From assembly GCF_029227915.1 (NCBI RefSeq), contig NC_079883.1, forward strand, positions 5,210,001 through 5,270,000: 60,000 nucleotides of DNA. Direction: 5' to 3'. A program made the position numbers and the translations under genes. This document shows positions 12,066 to 23,415 of the stretch, in pieces. The DNA comes from Hydractinia symbiolongicarpus. Its lineage: Eukaryota > Cnidaria > Hydrozoa > Anthoathecata > Hydractiniidae. The notes under the pieces are model-generated. The model saw only the letters and a program-made list of their open reading frames with translations, was not told the DNA's origin and did not search any database. Each line of letters begins with the position of its first letter. Position 1 is the stretch's first letter.

Positions 12066-15000
12066 ATGAAGAGTGCAGCGATCTTAACCTTATGTTTTTC
12101 AATTACATGCGTTCAATCACAGGTTGGTCTAACCAAAACATATTTCTACATCCTTATTGTATGCGATTATATTGTTTTCAAGTGCCACGCGCCGTGCGCA
12201 CGGTCAGAGATACATACGTTGTCATTATCGCGTTCGTATTTATTTTGCAGGTGTTGGAACAATGTAGAGTTGCTGCTTACCCTGGCAAAGCAAAGTAAGT
12301 GATGTTCATTTTTTGTGATTGCAGTTGAATTGTGATGATGACTTTTTATATTTCTGAACTCTTTTTATTATTTTCAGTGCGTATAACGTTATTATACATT
12401 TAATAAACGCACCCTCGTGCAGTCTCGTTCCCAGTGGTTTTTCTCCCTGTGTGATATAATCAGTGACATAATCCCCGCGGTGCTCGGGTATTGTTTTGCA
12501 ACCTGCGCTATTTCAAAATTTAGTATCGACAAATGTTTGATTCAGCTCTTTATTTACGATATGTAATGTTTTTTTTTGTGAAAAACGGCCCGTTTTCACA
12601 AAATTGTCACAGATGTCAGAAAATGCATTTTTACACCGCTTACTGATGAGCCGATTATCAGTTGCGAATTTAACAGTGCTCGCACGAGACTAATGATTGT
12701 AAAAGTTGGCAATTTGCATTCCGTGATCACAGTCAGGTGGGGGAGTGATGATGAACGGGGGTAGCCAACCGTTGTGTTAAAATCCACAAGAACGGAAACT
12801 CCCCATTTATTCACTTACTTAAAAGAAATTATTAATTAGGCTTGCACCCACTTATTTTGACAAATATTTTGTTAAAAATGTCGCACTTGGTGTAATACCT
12901 CCCCATACTTTGCTCTTCCACCAGAAATAAACATTCTTGTTTGGACAACAACGTGTTTAGGTCAACACCAAATGTCATTGTGGTTGAATTTGTTTATCTT
13001 GAAATATTTACAGTGATCAACGCAAATACGAAAGCAGATTGAAATATAAACCAGTAAAGATGAAACTCTTCAATTTGTTTGTTTATGTATTTTATTTGCT
13101 ACGTCAGAAAGTTTTGTTTTTTTGAGTTAACGCGTGGAAAAACTAGTGTTTTGTTTTTTATTTCGTTTTGTGCTTTTTTATATTCCTTGTGTCCGACGTT
13201 ATTCTCTTGTATTACAGGTCATGTTATGTGAACGAGAATCGAAAAAACTTTGTCAAATTTCATTTTGTATAAAAAAATTACTTTTTAGACTAAATTTTGT
13301 CATAATTTAACATTTTTGTCCCCTATCTCAAACCATCGACCCCGTATCGATATCGGTCATGCTTTCGCTTTCGGCTGTAAGTAGGAGGTCACTTTATTGT
13401 ACGGTTATTTTGTGTAAGAAGGTAGTAAAAGCCCTTGTGTAAGTAGGTAAATGTATTTTTGTATATAAAAACCAAAGACCATAGGTTGCCTGGTCAGCCC
13501 CCAAGTTACTTAGCTAGCTGAGAAGTTGCTTATATTTTTTGATTGTCATCACTCTACCCCAATCTGAAGTGTTTACCCTGCCTTCAGACGAGTCTTTCCC
13601 CAAAAACGAGTACGACATTCCAGCATTTTCTTCTTCTTTTTCGACTGAGAGCATGACACTGGTGAAAAGTACATGCATGCCATTGTTTACACGCCTGTAT
13701 ACATGGATTCACAGTCCCAATATTTACTTGCGTGTGCATTAAGTGATTACGTAATGCCCGATGCGCGCACAGAAAATGGAGGTAAAAATGTAATCAAACC
13801 AAGTAGACATGTAGGAAAACATTTAAAACAACAAAATCCACAATGAAAATGTTGGGGAAATTTAGGTTTCAACATTTATTCACAATATGTTTTAACCATG
13901 CTGTACTATCTGTATTTATTTTAACATTCACACAAATAAAACATACATTCAAGGCTTAGCTTCTTTCACGTACCGCTCCAAGCACAGCATCTCTGCCCAT
14001 TCTTTGTTGTCACTTGTTTAGCACAGTAATTTTCAGAAACGGATTACACAAAGTAGACATCTAATCTATGCTTTGAGAAAGCGATCTTTTAACTATAATT
14101 TGAACCATAACATGTGCCTTAGCAAATTGTGCTTTGCTGCGCGAGCACGAATGATGACATAAACCTTCATGAATGGGACATTTAGTTTATTTTCATTTTT
14201 CAAAGGAGTATTGGCTGTCCGTCAGTTAGTCAACTTTTTTTTTCCTCTGATAGCTATGTTTTTTTCTGCACTAATGTTTTCGTTACCTCCATTTCTGTGC
14301 ACACATCTTTTTGGGATAGCATAACGTAATGTTATATGATGCGCACACAGGAAAAACATGGCACTATGATTGAGTGTATTGTGCCTGCTGTCTAGACAGT
14401 CTAAAGTGATAATAACCTTTAGTTTACAATGGTTATAATCTTAAAGTTTTCTTTTCTCACATGACTTTCCTTTTACCAATACACCAATTTATATTGGATT
14501 ATTAGAGTTACTGTGCTTGTGGGATTCCTCGATTATGTGTTATACCTAACAGACTGGTTTGCTTATAAAAAGTGCACTATACTTTTATTTATCTCTTTTA
14601 AAGTGTTTATACTTTTTTTATAAAAGTATAGTTTTGCTTGCCATCATTTTGATTCTAAAATAGAAAAACTTCCCTTCTTTTGTAGCAGCAACCAAGAATG
14701 AGAGGGAAAAGGAATGGGAGATAAAGCACTTGGTTTACTATATAAGAGAAAAAAATTGAGATGAAAATTAACTTACTATTTTTTACATAAGTATAAGGAT
14801 CACTTACCTCTTAAAAAGATATTAAATTCAGTGATATGTGGCTAAAAACGGCTTAGGGGAAAGTACTGTAATGCTTCGAATAAACGCCCAGGGCTTTTAT
14901 TAAATTTTTTGACATTTTTGGGGGGCGTCTATTCGAGGGGGCATTTAAAAGAGGGGGTATTTATTAATTTTTTTACACTTTGTCTCTTTTGCAGAAAATA

Positions 15001-18000
15001 AAAGATATTCACATCTTTTAGAGAATGAACTTCAAAAGCGAAAAACTAAATTTCCAACCTTAAACCTAAGATTTAGGAAAAAAGTAAGTAAGTAAAAATA
15101 CTTATCGCCTCGAATAACAACCCTTATGAGGGGGGAGGGGCTTTTTTTCAAAAAATGACTTAAAGGAGGGGTGTCTATTTGAGGGGGGTGTTTATTTGAA
15201 GCATTACGGTACTCACTTCTAGTGGTCCACTCAACACTGTATATTTTAGCAAATCCTTTAAAGAGTCAGATGTTAACCTGTAGCTTTTCGGTTACTGATT
15301 CTCCAAAAACATTTAAATTAGACCCTGATGGAACTGTATTGTTTACTTTAACTGTTAGGTAAAAGTATAATGACATAATAATGACACTACTTCTGAGCAA
15401 GCACCTGCTATCAAAAGCATTTTCATGCCCAGGTACACAATTTTTTGAGTATTCATTTACATCTTTTTGTACTTCTACATAGCACTAACAATAGATTAAT
15501 CCAAAAACCCTATGTATTTTAAAAATATTTTTTACGTCAATTATGATAAGAAGATTGAACTGGCTGGGGCACTTGGAAAGAATGGAGGAGGAAAATTGGG
15601 TAAGAAAGTGTAGAGACTTGATAGTTCCTGGGGCAAAGCCCAGAGGCAGACCGAGAAAGACTTGGCAGGAGGTTATAAGGACAGACTTGATACAGAGGAA
15701 GTTGAGTTTAGATCTAACACAGTCTAGATCAGATTGGAAGAGGGTCATTAATATACCCCGTCCAACCCATGCTAGCATGGAAAACGGACGTTAAGCCGAG
15801 AATGATGAATGATGATGATGATGACACAAAAATTTTATCATATTTTTTTATTTTTTATTTTCCATGAATTTTAAAGTCTCAATGTGCTTTCTTAATATCT
15901 TTAGGTTCGCAATCACATCCTATATTGACAGCTTTAAGAAATAGATTGATTACTAGATCTTATTTGACAAGTTTATCACCTTGCAATGGAATTATACAAA
16001 ATACAGTTTGTAGTCTTGTTAATAAATCACACACCAAGCCAAGAATGTGTTATTATGAAAATGGTTTCTTTCAAACGTCTGGGCAGCAAAGGAGAACCAT
16101 TACCCTGGTTAGTCGGCTAAACAAGCGTAAATCATGCAGGGCTGTTTTAAAAAGATTTCGACGTGTTAAAGGTGGATACTTAAAAAGATGGAGGTCTGGG
16201 ATGGTGCACAAACAAAGAAAGAAATCAAGCTGGAGAAAGTTTCGTTTGCGTGGAAGTGTTTTAGTAAAAAACAAAACACAATTGAAAACCCTGAATAAAA
16301 TGATGTACAAACACTGAAAATATAATATAAAATATAAGCCACTGTAGATTTTTAATGTTTACTCTGCTTTTTTAAATAAACCACATGTTTGTCTGAAATT
16401 GTTGTTTTTAATGTTGGTTTACATGTTATGAAGTAAATGTTGCCAAGTGATTTGTTTTCATTTTGCTGTATTCCACCGTTACATATTTAAATATAAATCT
16501 AATTGCTTCCTAGCGACGTGATACCAACAGAAATTCTAAATTTGGATTTACCACCATTAGAAAGATGGACAAATATTGTAACACCTAGAAAGGGAAAGGT
16601 ATGTAATTAATTCTTCGAGTTGTTTTTTATTATTTAATTGATGATATATTTAATTATTAAATTTAAGTATATATTTATTTTATCATTCAATTGTTTATTT
16701 CTATGTTTTATACAGATTTTGCATTTTGTGAATTATGTGAAGCATCTCCTGCCGTTTGGTGTTTTTAAATACTTATCAGAAGCATTGGTAGGTTACTAAC
16801 AATCTCAACTGTTCTCTGATATTCAGGGAAACACCTAAAACTTACAATATATTTAGGGCTAAAAATTTAATGCGTAAGTGCAAAAGGTTTGCCTTTAGAA
16901 TTTATAGATTTCATTTGTCAACAAGATTTGTCTGGAAAGTGAAACCTTTTTTTATTAGAAATGAAAGCCCTTTAAATCACATGTTTTCTAGTGCGTTTTG
17001 TATGACTCACAATAATTTTTTGCGTAAGTTTAAAGTACGTATTAAGAGTCGGATTATACACCATAATATTGATAATTATATCCATTCCATAATTTAAACT
17101 CCATGGAAAGTGTGTTTTTTGTGTCCGATACTGTAATGCAATTTTTTTTTAATTTGGTCAATTATAAATAAGAAAAAATGCCAAACAATACATTATTTAA
17201 AAAATGTTTATTATTTTAAAATTATTAATTTTGTGATTCTGGTAAATCTCTTTTTAGGCAAGTGGAATTGATAAAATTCCTTACCCATACAATGATGAGA
17301 TTATTGGGATTGCAAAAGCTCTGGATCTTCCTTTGGGTAAATATTTTGAAATTTCATATGTAGTTGTAGCATACGTTAGGCTGAGTTGATGTTTCCCTTC
17401 ATGTCAAACCCTTCATTTGTACAATTAATAAAACAATTTCTTTTTCTTAGTTTAAACATTTTATTTACAAAAGAAAATCTTTGATGTGATTAATAAAAAT
17501 ACTTTTAATGACATTTGTACGGTCATTTGAAGAAAAGGTTAGGTTTGTGGCACATTGCACACTCAGAATTGTTTCTGTCAAGGTTAAATTGCAATTTAAA
17601 TTAGTCTGTCTGTATAGAGATTTCTTCATGCTTTCCTTTTAGTCAAATAAGAAACTTTTATGACGGTATTTAAGTGTGAATAAGGCCTGAAACAACATAT
17701 GCCAATTCTGTTTCAGGTGTGGGTGGATAGGGTGAGTGTTTGCGTGAATAGAAAAAGAATAAGGGAATTTTTTTAAAAGACAATCATGACAATTCTTTTG
17801 TAGCATGTTACGTTTAAAAGTACAAACGAGTGTGCAGAACAAGGTTACAATACATTAAATTACCATGAATATAAAATCACTTTATCAAATGACCTTGATT
17901 TTATTGAATTTTTTGGATATCAGAGATAGCAAACTTGTTATTATAAAAACACAACATAAATAGCGGCCTAATTTTATTTCTATAGATGGTAAACATGAAA

Positions 18001-21000
18001 TTTTTTTAGGTTGCGTTATTGCAGAACCTCAACATATTTTGTATATAAACAAACATCTATGCCAAACCACATGTAAATACCCTCTAATTTTATTTTAGGA
18101 GATATATTGGCTTGTAACATTTTTTACGAATTAGAGAAGATGTGTACTTCAATAATCTTGAGAGATCCGGAAGGTGAACTATTTTATAGAAGTATTTGCT
18201 GTGTTTTTGTTTCGTCATTTATGGTGATGGGTTGCAGCATTTGTCTGGAACCCAACATGCCTCCAGATTGCCATTTAACCACCCTATTAATACGTTTCAC
18301 TGAGTTATGCATTAAAATAACACCCTTATGTTATTTTAGGTTATGTGTATCATGCTAGGAATATGGACCTTGGTGCTTGGATGGGGTAAAAACAAAGTTC
18401 TTTGTCGTTTTTTTAAATTTGAAGGTGGAAGTTTCTTTGATGTTAGAACAGTGTGATAAGACTAGTAAATCCAAATTTGGAAAAGGTGCAGGAAACTTGA
18501 AATAATTCAAGAATTTTTATGACATCACTTTTCTTGTGCAAAATTTTAAGAAAAAACTCTCCAATTATAATGTCAAACTCTTTTAAACATTTTGAAATTT
18601 TCTTTCGTTTTCCTTTTAAGTATGCACATTTTAAAGTGCCTTTTTCAATATAAATTTATGTCATTTTATTGTCGCAGACGAAATCACACGACCTCAAAGA
18701 TAATTTCTTTTATATTGTATTCTTAGTTGGGATACAAAAAACAACACTTGGAAATTAGCAGAACTTCTTCGTCCAATCACTGTTAACGTGGAATTCCAGG
18801 TATTGCTTTTAGGACAGTTTAATTTAACCAAAATGTGTTAACATATATTTACTTTGAAGTATTTATTTAGAATTGATTTTTTGGTTGATAGATGAAATAT
18901 AATACTTTTTTACTTTTTGTAGTCTAAAGGACAGACGCTATATAAAACAGTCCAATTTGCGGGCACTGTTGGAGTATTCACTGGTGTGAAGTCTGTAAGT
19001 TTATCATCTTTTATGTCTATATGCATATATGTTCAACACTGGCAAAACGCATCCGGAACTTAATCTTTACGTTAGTCCGGGCTGTCATCAAATGGTAAAT
19101 TAATACTCCAAAAACGTAACTGCATTTATACTTCTACTATATAATTTTTTTATTGACATCTCTTTTTTATTTTAAGGGAAAATTTTCATTCAGTTTGAAC
19201 TCGAGGAGCGCTGAACATTTTTTCGGTGGACCAATGAGTAAGTATTGTTAAACATGCTTCAACGTTCGATACATGTTTCATAACTGGATACTGAATGTTT
19301 TTTTTACATAAAATCTTCTAATGACCTCTCTCAGTCCTTCTAGTGAACACTTTATTGAGCCGCAACATGATTAGTCAACTACTGCCTGCCAATTCTTTGC
19401 TTTTGTTTGAAAGGAGTTCTAAATAATCTCGCTGTTGTTTCAAGATGTCTATGCTAATATAGTGGAGGTAACTTTTGTGGTTGTTTTTGTTTTGTCTAGG
19501 TGTCGTGGAATGGTTGTTAGTTCCGCGCTCAAAATATCAATTTGCAAGCTTATGGGCTCGAGAGGTTTTTGACAAGGCGGAGAGGTTTGTGAAACATGCC
19601 TAATATTGAAATTTTGTTTATTTAATTAATTTTTTATTTTTTGTTTGGAAAAGATACCCCCAGTGTTGATTCCTAATTAGGCAGTTTAAGTCTAAAATTT
19701 AAGTTAAAAATGTATAGTGCTCTTTGGTCTCAAACAAAGTAAGATAGTGGTAAACCATCAACTCAATTACTTTTAGTTATCATGAAGCAAAGACAATGTT
19801 AAGCACTCAACCTATTTGGGCACCAGTCTACTACATCCTTGCCGGGGTAAATCGAAATGAAGGGATTGTTATAACGCGATCAAAAACTTCGAGCACGCAT
19901 CCAATGATGTAAGTTTTAATGTCGTAGCTCTTTATTCAGTCTAGAGGATAGATAAAATTAGAGAATAAAGAAAGATAAGTTAGGAGCTATCCCCTCTAAA
20001 ATAATGACAGCCTTGTATGTTCTGTTTTGCACAAGTAGAAGATATGTTACTGAAACTGTTAAAAGCAAATAGAAAAAATGTTCAAGTAATAAACTTTTCT
20101 TCTGCGCGTGCGAAAACTACTTGACTGTTTGACGTCATGAATGTCAGTTTTAGACACGCGTAAATTAAATACTTACACTTTAATTCAAGGATGCTTGCAA
20201 AAAACAATATATGTTTTTATTTATTTATGTAAACTTTGTTACCAGACTTCTCAAGGAGTTTAAAATTAAGATGTCCCTCTTACGGATTTAATAAAACATT
20301 TTTTGCGTTCTAGTTTAAACGAAAAAATGTGGTATCTTGTTCAAACGAATTATGATAACTGGAAAAACCCGCCATTTTACGACAACCGAAGAAAGCCTGT
20401 AAGTTTTGTCACAAAAATGTCAACCAGATTCTAAATATATTTTAAGGATATTAATTTTTGCAAATTTCGCCTTACCAAAAAAAGATAAGCTTGTTTCTTT
20501 ATGTGTTAGCTGTGGTCATAGAAAAGTCAGGGAAAACAGAATTACGAGAATTTTCTTTGTTATCAGATAAAGCCGGGGAATATTGCTTTTTTTCAGTCAG
20601 GATACAATCTATACTCTACTGTAACCTGTCACTACATCTCTTAGAAAAGGAAGGCACTGGAGGGAGGGGAAATCTTATCATAAATGGATCGGTTCAGACT
20701 GAAACCTAATTAGTACCAAACAAGATTTTGTGATTTATAACATTTCTACGCAAATCACAATTTAACTCGTTATTTCGTATTTCAGGCTAAAATGTGTTTA
20801 AAACAACTGAGAAATGCTTCCAATAAATTGGTAAGAAAATTTAACGAACTTATGCACTTTTTTATTTCACGAATATCTCAATAATATGTATTTCAACATT
20901 TTTGGAATTTTGCTTTTCAATTTCTAAGCCATTATTGCACGTGCTTTTTTTAGGCTTAATGCGAAGCCAAGAAACTAAAAGCATTTCTTGGAAGGTCATT

Positions 21001-21808
21001 CCAAAGCAGTTTAACTGTGAAACATTAATTTGAGAATGTTCAGATCATTAAATGTTTAATTATTTTTAGAGAGAAAATTCGTTGCAGATACTGTTCAATA
21101 TTTTGTCGACCGTCCCAGTAGAAAACAAGGTATGTCTCATTCACCCAGCTCTATATTTCGCAGGTACATTGGAAAAAATTCCGATTTTATTTTTTCCGTC
21201 TTAAATTTGTGTCTGTTGCGTCTGCCGAAAGCTTTTTTGTCCGAAAATTTTTGTTTTCTAGTTTTTTTTTAAAAAGGACCAGTGCATGGAAATTATATAT
21301 AGGCTTATCAAAAAATCAATAAAAACTGCATTTTTTGAACTTATTATTTTCGTTATGTTCACATTTGGCTGAGATCTATCTATAAAGTTGGATCCTGAAG
21401 ACACTTTTTTAGATTTTGATTGAATACATGTACACTATAAATGCTTCTAACCTTCTTTTTGTGTTATTTCCCGTAATCATTACTTTTAAAATTTGGTTAA
21501 AATTCGTTTAAAAGACTTCATAATCTTTTTTTCCGCTGAAAATTTTAGTTCTTAATATAATAGTTACCACAACATATTTGTTGCCAACAATCGATTAAAG
21601 AAATCCTTCATAACACAACCCCCTTCCACACCCACAAACCCTTACAATTTTGTCACCAAAACTATAAATTTAATTATATTTTTTATTGTTTTACTATTTA
21701 ATGTTATTTTTGTTTCAGGCAACTATTTATACAGCTCTCATGTCACCACGGAATGGCCATCTTGAAAGTTATAAAAGAAGTTGTAAAGGCATTTGTTATC
21801 CTTGGTAA
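12066..21808 (+). CDS. ASAH1: acid ceramidase (N-acylsphingosine amidohydrolase), 16 exons
   Basis: Lysosomal enzyme that hydrolyses ceramide to sphingosine and fatty acid. Exons: 12066-12122, 12251-12294, 16514-16598, 16716-16787, 17258-17336, 18099-18173, 18340-18385, 18727-18799, 18923-18994, 19177-19237, 19500-19584, 19777-19908, 20314-20398, 20786-20830, 21070-21129, 21719-21808. They give 386 aa (human about 395). Exon 1 is a signal peptide (MKSAAILTLCFSITCVQSQ). Exon 2 gives EQCRVAAYPGKA, which joins exon 3 as AND-VIPTEILNLDLPP, matching the family N-terminus. The NTN-hydrolase nucleophile is Cys128 in MCTSI (codon 18143-18145), where autocleavage separates the alpha and beta chains. 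RNMD, NNTW, VQTNYDNW and AKMCL are further family blocks, and the tail CKGICYPW keeps the paired cysteines. NAAA was considered, but these blocks and the tail fit ceramidase better. Intron 2 (4.2 kb) holds MRPL35. Confidence 0.93.
14862..15213. mobile_element. foldback/MITE element with ~27-bp terminal inverted repeats
   Basis: The left end AGTACTGTAATGCTTCGAAT continues AAACGCCC. The right end, reverse-complemented, begins AGTACCGTAATGCTTCAAAT and continues AAACACC. Between them are G-runs, several GTCTATT(C/T)GAGGGGG or GTATTTATT words and a sub-terminal inverted pair (CGAATAA...). There is no ORF. It is non-autonomous and sits in ASAH1 intron 2, upstream of MRPL35. Confidence 0.7.
15541..15830 (+). 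mobile_element. 5'-truncated LINE copy with (ATG)n tail
   Basis: A 290-bp copy of the same element as 1-607, retaining only the RT C-terminal tail (RRLNWLGHLERM and the WVRKCRDLIVPGAKPRGRPR block) and the 3' end. It keeps the 14-bp palindrome CCATGCTAGCATGG (15767-15780) and ends in an ATGATG run. Extreme 5' truncation is the usual result of target-primed reverse transcription. The few differences from the copy at 345-607 imply recent activity of the family. It sits in ASAH1 intron 2, just before the MRPL35 exon. Confidence 0.85.
15905..16317 (+). CDS. MRPL35: mitochondrial large-subunit ribosomal protein bL35m, 3' exon
   Basis: Structural protein of the mitoribosome large subunit. The frame is open from a 3' splice site (TTTAG at 15900-15904) to TGA 16315-16317, about 136 codons. 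The C-terminal domain has the bL35 pattern: RAVLKRFRRVKGGYLKRW, a Lys/Arg-rich middle, then FRLRGSVLVKNKTQLKTLNK, closely like metazoan MRPL35 (NKTQxKxLxKM). The N-terminal segment is rich in Arg, Leu, Ser and Thr without acidic residues, as in a mitochondrial presequence. No in-frame ATG precedes it in this exon, so the start codon must be in an upstream exon I could not identify; Met codon 16044 is a less likely start. The gene lies wholly inside ASAH1 intron 2 on the same strand. Confidence 0.85.
16375..16380 (+). terminator. candidate poly(A) signal of MRPL35
   Basis: AATAAA, 58 bases after the MRPL35 stop and 134 bases before ASAH1 exon 3, within a T-rich context. If used on ASAH1 pre-mRNA it would truncate the ceramidase transcript, so it must be suppressed or weak there. 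Confidence 0.45.
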
Positions 21809-23415
21809 CACGTGATATGGTTATTAACCAATGAAATTTACCCGAACAACTTTAAAACGACAATCATTTTTTGTATATTTGTATAAAAATATATATATAT
21901 ATATATCAAAAAAATCCAGCTGCGACGAATATTGATCCACTGCTGTCAGTCAATCAACATGTAATCTCTGTTTGTTTGTTTGTTTCACGTGTCTCGATTT
22001 TCAAAATTTAACTCAACATAAATACTTTCCAGGACATCTTCAAATTTTTGTCAAAATTTCATGGGAAACATTTCTTAGTGCGAACTTAGTTATTCGCGTG
22101 ATGATAAATAATTTTATCATGACTACTTGCCTATGTATCAATCTTTTTTTTTTGAATACCAGGTAAATTTAACTTCTTTCTCAGGGTTTTTTGCCTTTTT
22201 TCATTAAGACGCCTTCCTGTCTCAATAATGTTAGTAAAGACAATCCAATAAGAATAATTAGTACGTGCAATTAGAGAGATAAGGTTATTTAAGAGATTTC
22301 AAGTGTGGACACCTTCTGTAATGACTATATGCCTGTAACCGCTTTCCACTTTTTCACTGCACTAGGAATACTAAAAACAATCTTGGTTCTTTAGGGCCGG
22401 TTTTTGATGAGAATAAAAGGCTCTGTTCTTAAAACGTTCCTAAACAAAAGTATAAAGAGTAACCGTGTTATCCATTTTTTTAATTCCTAGAATGTTCTTA
22501 ATTTATTTTATATTTTTGATTTGTGGAAAACCTATATATTCTTATACGATTTTATCCAAAATTTACCTTGAGCAGACTTACGTCGGCCTCTGGAAGTTTG
22601 GCATAATCACTTTATTATGCTTACTGTGAAATCAAAAAAAATTCACAGACCAACAAAGAATACAGAGAATACCCTGGGTTTTAGGTTTTCTAGACTTTGT
22701 ACAAGCTCAAAGCTTACGATGGACAGTGATGAAACAAAATTGTTATTTAAATAACTATATCTTCTTTGCTTAACAATGCACTGCATTATACACAATTAAA
22801 ACGTAAACACAAACCCATAACAATAATTTATCTACTACCGCATTTTCACACTCACGTCGCTCTGTCTCTCGAAAACACCCTTAGTCCCGCCATTCAAAAA
22901 TGTACACGCCCTCACAATAATAAAAATTTAATTTTATACATAACGTAGTACGTGTATAGGTTGTTAAATTTGCTTTCTGATTTGATATTCATAAAAAAAT
23001 TCTTAAAAAAAAATCTTTATACATTTTAAGAAGAATCAAAGGAATAAATATCTATACATATATATACATGAGGTGCAAACGCATGATTAAAAGACATAAA
23101 TAAATTTCGCAAGCTTAAAAAACAGAATTAAAATTAAAAAGAATATTTGTTGACCCTGTTTTGATTAATTCACCTATCAAAAGAAAAAACGGTTTTAATT
23201 TAACAAAACAGAAAACCCTATACTTTAATATCGTTGGCAAACATTTTTTAAACTTTAAACTTAAGTCTAAAATATTATTAAGGATAGACCTGCTTGTTAT
23301 CTTGTAGCCAGGTTTTTGTTCCACAAACTGTTGGTAGTTTGCACTAGAATCTGTAACCCAAGTACTACTGGGTTCTTCACCGCAAACTTCTTCAAGAAAT
23401 AACGACGCCTTTTCT
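21809..23415. other. convergent intergenic region (ASAH1 and TOGARAM1 3' ends)
   Basis: The two genes converge here with 1.6 kb between their stop codons, so most of this is probably 3' UTR of one or the other. An (AT)n run lies at about 21888-21906. Candidate poly(A) hexamers are AATAAA at 22412 (+, ASAH1) and the complement of TTTATT at 22611-22616 (-, TOGARAM1); neither is certain. Short ORFs such as 22766-22948 have no recognisable features. Confidence 0.5.

Noticed and set aside
12066-12459. A 59-residue secreted, Cys-containing peptide gene (exons 12066-12122, 12251-12294, and 12378-12459)
   Set aside because: It splices in frame, but exons 1-2 join better to 16514 to give the acid ceramidase N-terminus, and ASAH1 has no other signal-peptide exon. 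It would only stand if a short transcript is found.
13539-13742. 67-codon plus-strand ORF in ASAH1 intron 2
   Set aside because: No domain, no splice context linking it to ASAH1 or MRPL35.
13754-13782. Possible first exon of MRPL35 (ATG ... GGA G|GTAAAA)
   Set aside because: The phase fits, but the encoded MPDARTENG is not like a mitochondrial presequence and the donor is weak.
16870-17097. 75-codon plus-strand ORF between ASAH1 exons 4 and 5
   Set aside because: It interrupts the ceramidase alignment, which is continuous from 16787 to 17258.
18107-18358. ORF reading through ASAH1 exon 6 into the intron
   Set aside because: Only 18107-18173 is coding; the GT at 18174 and acceptor at 18339 restore EGYVYHARNMD.
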